A DNA stretch of 64,000 bases from DATAAP01 sp041690495 (GTDB lineage: Bacteria; Pseudomonadota; Alphaproteobacteria; CACIAM-22H2). Under the pieces are notes generated by a model. That model had not been told where the DNA came from, ran no database searches, and saw only the letters and a list, made by a program, of their open reading frames with translations. Of the stretch, positions 44,619 through 54,649 are shown in pieces; within the stretch, counting starts at the first letter, position 1, and every line of letters starts with the position of its first letter. The stretch covers positions 1 to 64,000 of the forward strand of contig JAWLHE010000005.1 of assembly GCA_041690495.1 (NCBI GenBank), in the 5' to 3' direction. A program made the translations under genes and the position numbers.

Positions 44619-46007
44619 TCAAATCGCGGTACGCAGGTGGAAGGACTTCGGACGGGTGAGATATACGAACCCAAGCTTCGACAGGGTGCAGCCGCGGCCC
44701 GAATCCTTTACCCCGGTCCATGCCAGCTCCGGATCGAGATAGTCGCAGCGGTTCATGAACCAGGTGCCGGTTTCCACCCTGTCGCCGATCGCGATCGCAG
44801 CCGCCTCGTCGCCGGTCCAGATCGCCGCCGTGAGTCCGTAGCGGCTGTCGTTCATCAGCTGCACCGCCTCGTCGTCGGAGCGCACCTTCATGATGCCGAT
44901 CACCGGGCCGAAGCTCTCATCGGTCATGATCTGCATGCTGTGATCGACATCGACCAGCACCTGCGGCGCCATGTACGGCGTCCCCGGCCTGTCGGCGGGA
45001 AACCGTTTCGGGTCGATCAGCGCCCTCGCCCCTTTGGCCACCGCCTCCGCCACCTGCCGGCGCACATGGTCCGCGGCGCCGGCGCGGACCATGGGGCCAA
45101 GGCTCGTGCCGGGCTCGAGCGGATTATCGAGCTCGTACGCGTTGGTCAGATCGACGAAGCCGGAAACGAAACGATCGTAGACCGCCTCGTGCACGTAGAT
45201 GCGTTCGATCGCGCAGCAGCTCTGGCCGGAGTTGAAGAAGCTTCCGTCGACTAGGTTCTCGACCGCATGCGCCAGATCGGCGTCCGGCCGGACATAGGCC
45301 GGATCCTTGCCACCGAGTTCCAGTCCCATGCCGATGAAGCGGCTGGACGCCGCGCGCTGCACGGCATGGCCGCCCTCGACCGAGCCGGTGAAGGCGACAA
45401 AATCGACCTCCGGCGCGGCAATGAGCTTTTCGGTATCGGCATGCGACAGGTGCAGCACCTGGAATACGCCCTCGGGCAGGCCCGCCGCGGCAAAGCCTTC
45501 CGCGAAACTTTCGGCGACCAATGGCGTCTGCGCCGAATGCTTGAGAATGACTGCATTGCCCGCGAGGATCGCGGGGACGATCGCATTGACCGCGGTCAGG
45601 TACGGATAGTTCCATGGCGCGACGACAAATACGACGCCGAGCGGCTCATGACGGATGAAGCGGGTAAACCCCGCACGCGGCTCGATGCCAATATCCGCCA
45701 GCGCCGCGGGCGCCAATGCGGCCATCGCCCGGGCGCGCTCCGCAAGCCGGTCGATCTCGCCCGGGGTATAGCGGATCGGCCGGCCCATCTGCCACGTCAG
45801 CGCCTCGCCCAGAGCCTGCTTGCGCGCCAGCATGGCATCGACGAAGCGCGTACAGATCGCGATCCGGCTGCCGACCGGCGTCTTGCGCCAGTCCTGCTGC
45901 GCGCGGCGCGCGCGCGCCAAGGCGGCGGCGATCGCGTTGGCGCCGGCCAGCGGCCGCTCCGCATAGACGCTCCCGTCGACCGGGGAGACGACTTTGATAA
46001 TTGCCAT
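44619..46007 (-). CDS. Aldehyde dehydrogenase family protein
   Basis: The 462-residue NAD(P)-dependent aldehyde dehydrogenase has the catalytic Cys in FFNSGQSCCAIERIYVH, the base Glu in LELGGKDPAYV, and the cofactor motif FTGSVEGGHAVQ. It resembles short-chain or succinate-semialdehyde-like dehydrogenases. Its ATG follows the stop of the glutamine-synthetase-like gene with no gap, so the two are probably coupled. The substrate may be a gamma-glutamylated aminoaldehyde, by analogy with PuuC, but that is inference. Confidence 0.87.
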   Translation of the reverse strand: MAIIKVVSPVDGSVYAERPLAGANAIAAALARARRAQQDWRKTPVGSRIAICTRFVDAMLARKQALGEALTWQMGRPIRYTPGEIDRLAERARAMAALAPAALADIGIEPRAGFTRFIRHEPLGVVFVVAPWNYPYLTAVNAIVPAILAGNAVILKHSAQTPLVAESFAEGFAAAGLPEGVFQVLHLSHADTEKLIAAPEVDFVAFTGSVEGGHAVQRAASSRFIGMGLELGGKDPAYVRPDADLAHAVENLVDGSFFNSGQSCCAIERIYVHEAVYDRFVSGFVDLTNAYELDNPLEPGTSLGPMVRAGAADHVRRQVAEAVAKGARALIDPKRFPADRPGTPYMAPQVLVDVDHSMQIMTDESFGPVIGIMKVRSDDEAVQLMNDSRYGLTAAIWTGDEAAAIAIGDRVETGTWFMNRCDYLDPELAWTGVKDSGRGCTLSKLGFVYLTRPKSFHLRTAI

Positions 46008-47381
46008 TCAGATGATCTCGAAATAGCGCTCGAGCTCCCAGTCGGTGACGCTTTTGCGGAACTCGCGCTCTTCCCATTCGCGCGTGGCCGCATAATGTTC
46101 GACGAAGGCGTCGCCGAACAGGTTGCGGGCCGCCCTCGATTCCTTCAGCCGCAGCGCGGCGTCCATCAGCGTCCGCGGCAGGCCCAGCTTCTCGGGGTGC
46201 CTCTTGTCGTAGGCATTGCCCTGGATCGGCTCGCCGAGTTCCAGCTTCTGCTCTATCCCCCACAGCCCCGAACCCACCGCCGCTGCCAAGGCGAGGTACG
46301 GGTTGCCGTCGGCCGCCGCGACACGGTACTCGACCCTGGTCGATTTTTCCGACCCAGGGATCACGCGGAGCGCGGTCGTGCGGTTTTCGACCCCCCAAGT
46401 CGCCGACGTCGGCGCCCAGAAGCCCGGGACAAGCCGCCGGTACGAGTTGACCGTCGGCGCCACCATCGCCAGCATCTCCGGCATCAGCGCTTGCTGGCCG
46501 GCGACGAAAGCGCGCATCGTATCGCTCATCCGGTGTCGAGCCTTGGCGTCGTAGAAGAGACTTCGCGGCGTCTTGCCCTCGTCCCACAACGAGACATGAA
46601 TATGTCCGCCGCATCCTGGCCAGTCCTTCGACCATTTGGCCATGAAGGTCGCCATCCAGTCCCGCCGCTGCGCCAGCACCTTGACGAAAGTTTTGAAGAG
46701 AGCGGCCTTGTCGGCGCTCTCAAGCCCGTGCGAAACGCGCAGCGCCGCCTCAAGAACGCCGGCTCCCGTCTCGGTGTGCAGGCCTTCAAGGCCGAAGTCC
46801 ATCGCTTCGCAATACGCGAGCAGGTCACGATACCACTCGGCGAAGACGGAGTTGCGCAGGACCGAATAGCCGAAGAAGCCCGGCGAGATCGGCCTGAGGT
46901 TCTTGAATCCCTTCTCGCGGACCGATTGCGGCGTTTCCGCGAAGACGAAGAATTCGTATTCGAACCCGGAACGCACGCTGATGCCCATTTTTTCCGCCCG
47001 CGCCAGCACGCGCCGCAGCACGCCGCGCGGGCAGATCTCTTCCGCCCTGTCGGAAAATTCGCAAAGGAAGAACAGGCCCCCCGGCTCGCCCGGCAGGTCG
47101 CGACAGGTTTCGGGCAGTATCCGCACCGGCGCATCAGGATAGGCAGAGTGCCATCCCGTGTAGGTCACGTTGTCGTAGAGCTGATCATTGGCGTCCCAGC
47201 CCAGCACCACGTCGCAGAAGCCCATCGCCGAGCCGAGCGCCGAGTCGAACTTGTCGACATGGATATACTTGCCCCTGAGAATGCCATCCATGTCGTGGAC
47301 GCCGACCTTGACGTGGCTCAGTCCGCGCTCGCGGACGATTCGGCGCGCGTCATCGGCGCTCTTGACCTCGCGAGCCTGCAT
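46008..47381 (-). CDS. Glutamine-synthetase-family ligase (possible gamma-glutamylamide synthetase)
   Basis: The 457-residue protein has the glutamine synthetase fold: beta-grasp N-terminus (VKVGVHDMDGILRGKYI) and catalytic domain with EYEFFVF, ETGAGVLEAALR, CGGHIHVSLWD, NSYRRLVPGFWAP, and EYRVAAADGNPYLALAAAV. It is not the housekeeping GlnA: the adenylylation region is absent and the sequence is closer to PuuA/IpuC-type enzymes that join glutamate to an amine. The start is ATG 47381 behind a GGGGGG tract; earlier in-frame starts give an unrelated Arg-rich extension. It heads the set with an aldehyde and an alcohol dehydrogenase. Confidence 0.83.
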   Translation of the reverse strand: MQAREVKSADDARRIVRERGLSHVKVGVHDMDGILRGKYIHVDKFDSALGSAMGFCDVVLGWDANDQLYDNVTYTGWHSAYPDAPVRILPETCRDLPGEPGGLFFLCEFSDRAEEICPRGVLRRVLARAEKMGISVRSGFEYEFFVFAETPQSVREKGFKNLRPISPGFFGYSVLRNSVFAEWYRDLLAYCEAMDFGLEGLHTETGAGVLEAALRVSHGLESADKAALFKTFVKVLAQRRDWMATFMAKWSKDWPGCGGHIHVSLWDEGKTPRSLFYDAKARHRMSDTMRAFVAGQQALMPEMLAMVAPTVNSYRRLVPGFWAPTSATWGVENRTTALRVIPGSEKSTRVEYRVAAADGNPYLALAAAVGSGLWGIEQKLELGEPIQGNAYDKRHPEKLGLPRTLMDAALRLKESRAARNLFGDAFVEHYAATREWEEREFRKSVTDWELERYFEII

Positions 47382-47435
47382 GTCCACCCCCCTGCCCGTA
47401 CGGTCCGACCAACCAGGGCCACCTTGTTCGCCAGC

Positions 47436-47465
47436 ACTATAGGAACGCAGTCGCCCTACAGGCAA
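47436..47465 (-). promoter_or_regulatory. Candidate promoter of the GS-like/ALDH/ADH set
   Basis: On the minus strand, TTGCCT (47465-47460) and TATAGT (47441-47436) are 18 bases apart, 55 bases before the ligase start. This is a plausible housekeeping promoter found by eye. Confidence 0.4.
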
Positions 47466-47523
47466 TGTCGGCTTTTGAGGCGCTGCACTTTGGGCACTGG
47501 GTAGCCCGCTCCTCCGTCCTGCG

Positions 47524-47535
47524 GCGATATATCGC
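47524..47535. repeat. Twelve-base palindrome upstream of the GS-like gene
   Basis: GCGATATATCGC is a perfect palindrome with an AT core, in the 319-base gap between the ligase gene and the divergent small gene. Apart from the candidate promoter at 47436-47465, I see nothing else in this gap. It may be an operator. Confidence 0.35.
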
Positions 47536-47700
47536 GCCCGCCTCCCGCTGCACGGTCCGCCGTCGCGGGGACTTGGTGTCCTTTCGCAAGCGCGAACCAA
47601 TTGGCGGCCTCCGGCGTTAATGACTTTCGGATGCGCGTACCGGCCACGGGCCGCATCCGGCGGATCGAGAGCAAGCGCCATCATTTCGAGGTAGGACAGG

Positions 47701-47910
47701 ATGACTGAATTGACCGCCGCCGAGCGGGCGGCGCTGAACCGGTTTGAGCGGGCCAAAAGCGCCGGCGCAGCGGAACGCACCGCCCTGAACTTGGCCGCAT
47801 GGGCCTGGCTGGAACAGCGCCCGTCCGACTCCCTTCCGATGGCCCTCCAAGAAGTCACGCGTGTCGTTCGAAAAGGTCACTCGCCGCGGTTCGAGCAGCG
47901 GGCACACTAG
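47701..47910 (+). CDS. Small protein of unknown function
   Basis: The 69-residue protein starts MTELTAAERAALNRFERAKS, after a GTAGGACAGG stretch that can serve as ribosome binding site. It is helical and Ala/Arg-rich, with no signal peptide or membrane segment. It is divergent from the GS-like gene and 35 bases upstream of a second small gene. No family is recognised; its reality rests on its start context and the tight spacing. Confidence 0.5.
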   Translation: MTELTAAERAALNRFERAKSAGAAERTALNLAAWAWLEQRPSDSLPMALQEVTRVVRKGHSPRFEQRAH

Positions 47911-47945
47911 TACCTCCAGTCAGCTGCCAAGCTCATGAGGGGCCG

Positions 47946-48182
47946 ATGGATCTGAATTCTCTCGTAATTACCGCCTACGAGGCCGCCCGCGAGCGCGGCG
48001 ATTCGCGATGCGAAGCCTTCTGCCGCGCGGTGAATGCGTATCGGGCCCAACGGCCCCATCTGCCGGCCAATCGTGCCGGTACGGAGGTCGCGCGCATGCT
48101 GCTGGCCGCGGCCCGGAGCGAACAGGCTTCCCCTAAGGGCTTGCCCGTTGCTGACGAAATAGAGTACGTCGAATCCGTCTGA
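47946..48182 (+). CDS. Small protein of unknown function
   Basis: The 78-residue protein begins MDLNSLVITAYEAARERGDS and continues with EAFCRAVNAYRAQRPHLPAN. The pattern resembles short conserved alphaproteobacterial proteins without known function. ATGAGGGGCC just upstream offers a ribosome binding site for ATG 47946. It lies 36 bases before a phosphatase gene on the same strand, and the three plus-strand genes here may be one transcript. Confidence 0.55.
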   Translation: MDLNSLVITAYEAARERGDSRCEAFCRAVNAYRAQRPHLPANRAGTEVARMLLAAARSEQASPKGLPVADEIEYVESV

Positions 48183-48218
48183 CTGCCTGCCTAACACTTG
48201 GGAGTCGTACGGATCGCC

Positions 48219-48803
48219 GTGACCATTGCCGCCAGGTTCGTCCCCTTTGATCTCACGGTTTGCGGTATCGAGGAACTGGCCGGCCATTGCGCGGTCGGCG
48301 TAAGCCATGTGCTGTCCATCCTCGATCCCGACACAGCGGAACCGGCAGCCTTCGGCTTTTACGGCGAGCATGAGCGGCTCGAGCTGCGGTTTCACGACAT
48401 CATCGACGAAGTAGCCGGAATGATCCCGCCCGGGCCGGGCGACGTCGAGCGGGTACTGCAGTTCGGCCGCGATCTGCTCGCTGAGCCGCGGACGAGCGCG
48501 CACCTGCTTGTTCACTGTCATGCCGGAATCTCGCGATCCACCGCATCGATGATACTGATGCTGGCGCAGGCGCGGCCCGACCGCCCGGCGGCCGAAGCGC
48601 TGGCGCAGGTGCGCCTGATCCGTCCGCAGGCATGGCCGAACCTGCGGATCATCGAAATCGGCGACGCAATGCTCGGACGGAACGGGGAGATCGTTTCTGC
48701 GGTTCGCGAGCACTATGGACGTGTGCTGGCACATCGGCCGGATTTCGGCCCGCTGATGACCGCGAACGGACGTGGACGCGAGATCGCAGTGGCGATCCGG
48801 TAG
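48219..48803 (+). CDS. Dual-specificity/tyrosine phosphatase-like protein
   Basis: The protein (194 residues from GTG 48219) has the phosphatase signature HCHAGISRS, with catalytic Cys100 and Arg106, and an acidic loop upstream (HDIIDEVAG). The call of a cysteine-dependent phosphatase is firm; whether it acts on phosphotyrosine, phosphoserine or a small molecule is not known. A TTG at 48198 would add seven residues, and neither start has an ideal binding site. It is convergent with ureG, 12 bases away. Confidence 0.82.
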   Translation: MTIAARFVPFDLTVCGIEELAGHCAVGVSHVLSILDPDTAEPAAFGFYGEHERLELRFHDIIDEVAGMIPPGPGDVERVLQFGRDLLAEPRTSAHLLVHCHAGISRSTASMILMLAQARPDRPAAEALAQVRLIRPQAWPNLRIIEIGDAMLGRNGEIVSAVREHYGRVLAHRPDFGPLMTANGRGREIAVAIR

Positions 48804-48815
48804 GCGGCCGCAAGC

Positions 48816-49472
48816 CTATCGCCGTTTCCCGCCGGCGCTTTTCCTCGCCGCACCGTGCAGCCCGCCGCTGCGAAGCACAAAGTCTATCGCTTCGTCGACG
48901 CCTTGCCCGCTCTTCAAGTTGCTGAAGACGAATGGCCGGTCGCCGCGCATTCGCCTTGCGTCCCGATCCATCACCTCGAGGCTGGCTCCAACGAGGGGCG
49001 CCAGATCCGTCTTGTTGATGACGAGAAGATCCGAGCGCGTGATTCCCGGTCCGCCCTTGCGCGGAATCTTCTCGCCGGCGGCGACATCGATGACATAGAT
49101 CGTGATGTCGGCAAGCTCCGGGCTGAAGGTCGCGGCAAGATTATCGCCGCCGGACTCGATAAAGCAAAGCTGCGCGTCGGGAAAGCGCCGGATCATGTCG
49201 TCAAGCGCCGCGAGGTTGATCGAAGCATCCTCACGAATCGCCGTGTGCGGACAGCCGCCGGTCTCGACGCCCATGATGCGTTCCGCCGGAAGCGCCCCGG
49301 CGCGGGTCAGGATCATCTGATCCTCTCGGGTATAGATATCGTTGGTGATCACGATCAGGTCGAGCGCGTCACGCAGGCGCTTGCAAAGAACCTCGACAAA
49401 CGTGGTCTTGCCGGACCCGACGGGTCCGCCGACCCCGACGCGAAGCGGACCGTGCCTGGAGGCGGGACTCAT
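48816..49472 (-). CDS. ureG: Urease accessory GTPase UreG
   Basis: The 218-residue GTPase couples GTP hydrolysis to nickel insertion into urease. The P-loop is GGPVGSGKTT near residues 12-21, a CPH metal-binding motif is in ETGGCPHTAIREDAS, and the G4 motif is NKTDLAPLVGA. It ends in a basic C-terminus (AARKSAGGKRR) slightly longer than average. It is the last gene of the ureDABCEFG cluster and overlaps ureF by four bases. Confidence 0.96.
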   Translation of the reverse strand: MSPASRHGPLRVGVGGPVGSGKTTFVEVLCKRLRDALDLIVITNDIYTREDQMILTRAGALPAERIMGVETGGCPHTAIREDASINLAALDDMIRRFPDAQLCFIESGGDNLAATFSPELADITIYVIDVAAGEKIPRKGGPGITRSDLLVINKTDLAPLVGASLEVMDRDARRMRGDRPFVFSNLKSGQGVDEAIDFVLRSGGLHGAARKSAGGKRR

Positions 49473-50158
49473 GACCGGAAAAGCCTCGTGTACTGGGTTT
49501 CATGTTGCATCGACCAGAGATCGATCATCGGCGCCGCCGAACCGAGATCGTCGAGCGACGTGGAGATCGCCCTGTCCGCGGCTTCCTGAATCGGCGCCTC
49601 CAGAGCGGCGACGACGCGCTGCCCGTCGGTCTGACCGAGCGGGATCAGTTTCACGCCCGCCGCGACCAGACCGGCGGAGAATGCTTGCACGTAAGCGACA
49701 AGGGCTGGACGCAGCGGGACGTCAGAAGCCGCGGCGGCGAGCGCAACCGCTACGGGATAGGCGGGCCTGCAGTCCGCCCGGTCGAGCCGATCGAGCCAAG
49801 GCGTCAGCACCAGTTCCGGCCAGGCGGCGCGCAAGGTGACGGCGAATGCGGTGCCTTGCGAAAGGCACTCAAGCGCCAGCTCCGCCGTGCCGCGCATCGC
49901 CTCGGCGCGCTCGGCAGCCCACAGGAACGCGTCTTCGTCGTCTGTCGTAACCGCGCGCCAGGTTGCGGCGAACAGCATGGCATCGGTGCGCCCTGCCCCG
50001 TGTCGGATCGCCGCCTCCACATAGCCCTGCAGCGAGGCGCGATCCACGATCACGCCGGCTTCCGCTGCTGCCTCCAGACCATGCGAGTAGCTGAACCCTC
50101 CCACCGGAAACGCAGGCGACAGCCAGGCCATCAGCCGATACAGGCCGCGATCAGTCAT
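49469..50158 (-). CDS. ureF: Urease accessory protein UreF
   Basis: The 229-residue all-helical protein is part of the UreDFG complex that activates apo-urease. It starts MTDRGLYRLMAWLSPAFPVGGFSYSHGLE, the family N-terminus, at ATG 50158. The C-terminal region includes SSMQHETQYTRLFRS-like sequence (DLWSMQHETQYTRLF), the UreG-contacting end. The start codon overlaps the 3' end of ureE by eight bases. Confidence 0.96.
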   Translation of the reverse strand: MTDRGLYRLMAWLSPAFPVGGFSYSHGLEAAAEAGVIVDRASLQGYVEAAIRHGAGRTDAMLFAATWRAVTTDDEDAFLWAAERAEAMRGTAELALECLSQGTAFAVTLRAAWPELVLTPWLDRLDRADCRPAYPVAVALAAAASDVPLRPALVAYVQAFSAGLVAAGVKLIPLGQTDGQRVVAALEAPIQEAADRAISTSLDDLGSAAPMIDLWSMQHETQYTRLFRS

Positions 50159-50629
50159 GGGAATGCACGAGATGGCCATGATCGTGGCGGCCGGCGGCTC
50201 TGGCATAGGCGCCCGGCTCCGCATCGAACGGGGCGCGACAGCGCGCCACCGTTGCTCCGAGGCTTCTGAGCATATCGACAATGACATGATCGTCGCGGAT
50301 GCGAAGGCCGCCCGGGATGAGCTGGACCGGCAAATGGCGGTTGCCGAGATGCCAGGCGATCCGCGCAAGCTGCTCCGCATTCGTACAGGTTATGTCGCAG
50401 ACATCCTCATCCGCGGCACGGACGGCGATCCAAGTTCCGTCGTCGAGCCGGAGCCCGTCGCCCGCCCGCAGCACGGTTGCCTCGGCGAGATCGAGAAGGA
50501 ATTCCAATCCATCGTCGGCAACCAGACGGATACGCCGGCGATGGCGATCGTCGTAAGCGAGCGTAACCGTCGTGCGCGCAGCGTCGGCGGGCCATGTCCC
50601 ACCGATGGCTATATGGTCCGTACGGAGCA

Positions 50630-50630
<1 letters not shown>
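50151..50630 (-). CDS. ureE: Urease nickel chaperone UreE
   Basis: The 159-residue protein delivers nickel to urease. It has the N-terminal UreE domain (TVTLAYDDRHRRRIRL) and the metal-binding C-terminal domain (WHLGNRHLPVQLIPGGLRIRDDHV). It ends in a short His-rich tail (RHDHGHLVHSHD) that binds Ni2+. The start ATG overlaps the ureC stop by one base. Confidence 0.96.
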
Positions 50631-52335
<1,705 letters not shown>

Positions 52336-52339
<4 letters not shown>

Positions 52340-52674
52340 TTCTTCTTCCTTGCCGGCTTGCTGCCGGAGCCGAGCTTTCCGTTGATCTTGCCGTTGAAAC
52401 CGAACACGTGGCGCGCCCCGGCATAGGCGACGAGCTGCACCTCGCGGGTCTGACCAGGCTCGAAGCGCACCGCCGTTCCGGCGGGAATGTCGAGGCGGAA
52501 TCCCCGGGTCTTTCCGCGGTCAAAGCGCAGCGCCGCGTTTGTCTCGAAGAAATGATAATGCGAGCCGACCTGGATCGGCCGGTCGCCGGCATTGGCGACG
52601 GAGACGGTCACGGTGGCACGATCATCGTTCAGGACGATCTCGCCAGCCCCGGTGAGGATTTCCCCCGGCTTCAT
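52336..52674 (-). CDS. ureB: Urease subunit beta
   Basis: The 112-residue beta subunit starts MKPGEILTGAGEIVLNDDR. The family core VANAGDRPIQVGSHYHFFETN and FEPGQTREVQLVAYAG are clear. A short Lys-rich tail (GSGSKPARKKK) ends it. It assembles with UreA and UreC in the trimer of trimers. It overlaps ureC by four bases and starts one base after the ureA stop. Confidence 0.97.
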
Positions 52675-52675
52675 G

Positions 52676-52978
52676 TCAGCGCACCGGATTGTGGACGGTG
52701 ACGAGCTTGGTCCCGTCGGGAAAGGTCGCTTCGACCTGTATCTCGTGAATCATGTCGGCAACGCCTTCCATCACCTGATCGCGCCGAACGACGTTCGCTC
52801 CGTCACGCATCAGATCCGCGACGCTGCGGCCGTCGCGCGCCCCCTCGACCACGAAATCGGTGATCAACGCCACCGTCTCCGGGTAGTTCAGCTTGACACC
52901 GCGTTCCATGCGCTTGCGGGCGATGATCGCGGCGAGGGCAAGCAGCAGCTTGTCCTTCTCTCTCGACGTCAGATTCAC
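52676..52978 (-). CDS. ureA: Urease subunit gamma
   Basis: The 100-residue gamma subunit starts at GTG 52978 (NLTSREKDKLLLALAA) and has the standard length. Family blocks are RGVKLNYPETVALITDF, EGARDGRSVADLM and QVEATFPDGTKLVTVHNP. In-frame upstream sequence to 53221 is unlike the family and overlaps ureD. It lies 28 bases after the ureD stop. Confidence 0.97.
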   Translation of the reverse strand: MNLTSREKDKLLLALAAIIARKRMERGVKLNYPETVALITDFVVEGARDGRSVADLMRDGANVVRRDQVMEGVADMIHEIQVEATFPDGTKLVTVHNPVR

Positions 52979-53006
52979 GAGCTGGCGTGCACGCGCGTGC
53001 CCCCTC

Positions 53007-53870
53007 TCAGACGTGCCAGATCCGCGGAAGCTGTCCGGGCAGCCCCCTGCTCTTCCGCAAGACGCACCACGCCCGCGCGAAGGCATCGCGCAGCCGATGC
53101 GGCTCTCGCGACAGCCAGCGTGCGACGAGCAGCGGGCCCATGCAAGTCGCAGCATGCATATCCCCGCCACCGAGCGCATCGCGCAGGGAGTCCAGCCGCC
53201 CTGCCGCGTCGTCCGCGGCATAGATCAGCGTCGCATAGCCGATTCCGCCGGCAAAGCAGGCGGGATCTGCCAAGGCCATGGCAACCTCGCCGTCGAGATG
53301 CAACGCGTCGGCCCAGATCAGCCGGCCGCTGTGCCGCACCTCCCAGGCATCGCGGACAAGGCCGGACAACATGCGCTCGCCGCGCGCAGCGCGGCCGAAC
53401 ACAAGGATCTCCCCCGCCAGGACGGCGGCGCCCCCCTCCAGATCGATCCGCATCGTCCTGCGCAATCGCGCCTGATCGAAGACGATCGTTTCCTGGGGCA
53501 ACCATTCCAGCCAGCCATCCGGAGCGACGCTCAACAGGTTCGAAACGGCGGTGACCGCTCCTGTCGAACGATAGACCTTCTCCGCGGCCTGCATGGTGAC
53601 AACCGCGGCAGCGCCCTCTTCGGCTCTCACCGAAGCGGACATTCGATCGCCGCCGACCAGTCCTCCGGCGGAGTTGGCCAGGACGGCCAGCGGCAGCGGG
53701 TCGTCGGGCGTGGCCGGGAAAAGCACGCGCAACGGGCTTTGCTGGTACAGATCCGCGATCTCCGTGCGGTCCGCGCGACGCCGAAAAACGACATGCGCCG
53801 CACCGGCGAACGATCGACCGCTCGCAGGCAAGGTCGTTTCCACCGGAGCTGAGGGGCTCGTACCGTCCAC
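53007..53870 (-). CDS. ureD: Urease accessory protein UreD
   Basis: The 287-residue scaffold protein binds apo-urease together with UreF and UreG. Recognisable blocks are SPLRVLFPATPDD, LANSAGGLVGGDRM, QAAEKVYRSTGA and WLEWLPQETIVFDQARL. It is the first urease gene after the urt transporter genes; the gap to urtE is about 80 bases, so the two clusters may be one long transcript. Confidence 0.95.
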   Translation of the reverse strand: MDGTSPSAPVETTLPASGRSFAGAAHVVFRRRADRTEIADLYQQSPLRVLFPATPDDPLPLAVLANSAGGLVGGDRMSASVRAEEGAAAVVTMQAAEKVYRSTGAVTAVSNLLSVAPDGWLEWLPQETIVFDQARLRRTMRIDLEGGAAVLAGEILVFGRAARGERMLSGLVRDAWEVRHSGRLIWADALHLDGEVAMALADPACFAGGIGYATLIYAADDAAGRLDSLRDALGGGDMHAATCMGPLLVARWLSREPHRLRDAFARAWCVLRKSRGLPGQLPRIWHV

Positions 53871-53953
53871 TGGAGAAATCCTGCCGAGGGCGGCGGAGCT
53901 TAGAGCTGAACGGCCGACCCCTCAATGTGAAATGCGCGAATCCTGTCATCCGA

Positions 53954-54649
53954 CTAGACGGTAAGGTGCCGCCTGACCTCGGCTTCATCGAGCGCGCCGG
54001 AAGGCCCGGCGAGCACGATTTCGCCCCGGTTCATGATCACTGAGCTGACCGCGAGGCTGCGGGCGAACTCGTAGTACTGCTCGACCAGCAAGATCGCCAT
54101 GTCGCCGCGCGCGGCAAGAAGCCGGACGACGCGCTCAATCTCCTTGATGATCGATGGCTGAATGCCCTCGGTCGGCTCGTCCAGCAGCAGCAGCCGCGGA
54201 CGCGTGACCAGGGCGCGCGCGATCGCGAGCTGCTGCTGCTGTCCGCCGGAGAGGTCGCCGCCGCGTCGCCCGAGCATCGATTTCAGCACCGGGAACAGCT
54301 CGAATATCTCGTCGGGGAGCGAACGCTTCGCGCGCGGCAGCGGCGCGAATCCGGTCCTCAGATTTTCCTCGACCGTCAGCAGCGGGAAGATGTCGCGACC
54401 TTGCGGCACGTAGCCGATACCGGCCCGCGCGCGGTCGTGCGGTGCCATCCTGCCGATGTCGCGACCTTCCCAGATCACGCGCCCGTTGCGCGTAGGTTCG
54501 AGCCCCATGATTGCGCGCAGCAGGCTGGTTTTGCCAACGCCGTTACGTCCGAGCAGGCAGGTGACCTGCCCTTTCGCGGCCGACAGCGAGACGCTGCGCA
54601 GGCAGTGGCTTGCACCGTAATATAAGTCGATCCCCTCGATCGCCAGCAT
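53954..54649 (-). CDS. urtE: Urea ABC transporter ATPase UrtE
   Basis: The 231-residue LivF-like ATPase has Walker A GRNGVGKTS, signature LSGGQQQQLAIARAL, and Walker B LLLLDEPTEGIQPS, the last typical of UrtE. With UrtD it powers urea import. Its ATG overlaps the urtD stop (ATGA). Upstream in-frame sequence to 54928 is the antisense-like reading of urtD and is rejected as coding. Confidence 0.94.
   Translation of the reverse strand: MLAIEGIDLYYGASHCLRSVSLSAAKGQVTCLLGRNGVGKTSLLRAIMGLEPTRNGRVIWEGRDIGRMAPHDRARAGIGYVPQGRDIFPLLTVEENLRTGFAPLPRAKRSLPDEIFELFPVLKSMLGRRGGDLSGGQQQQLAIARALVTRPRLLLLDEPTEGIQPSIIKEIERVVRLLAARGDMAILLVEQYYEFARSLAVSSVIMNRGEIVLAGPSGALDEAEVRRHLTV

Noticed and set aside
45267..47504. 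A 745-codon open frame on the plus strand opposite the GS-like and ALDH genes
   Set aside because: It is antisense to two clear genes with family motifs and is Arg/His/Asp-rich without any domain; long antisense frames are common in high-GC DNA.
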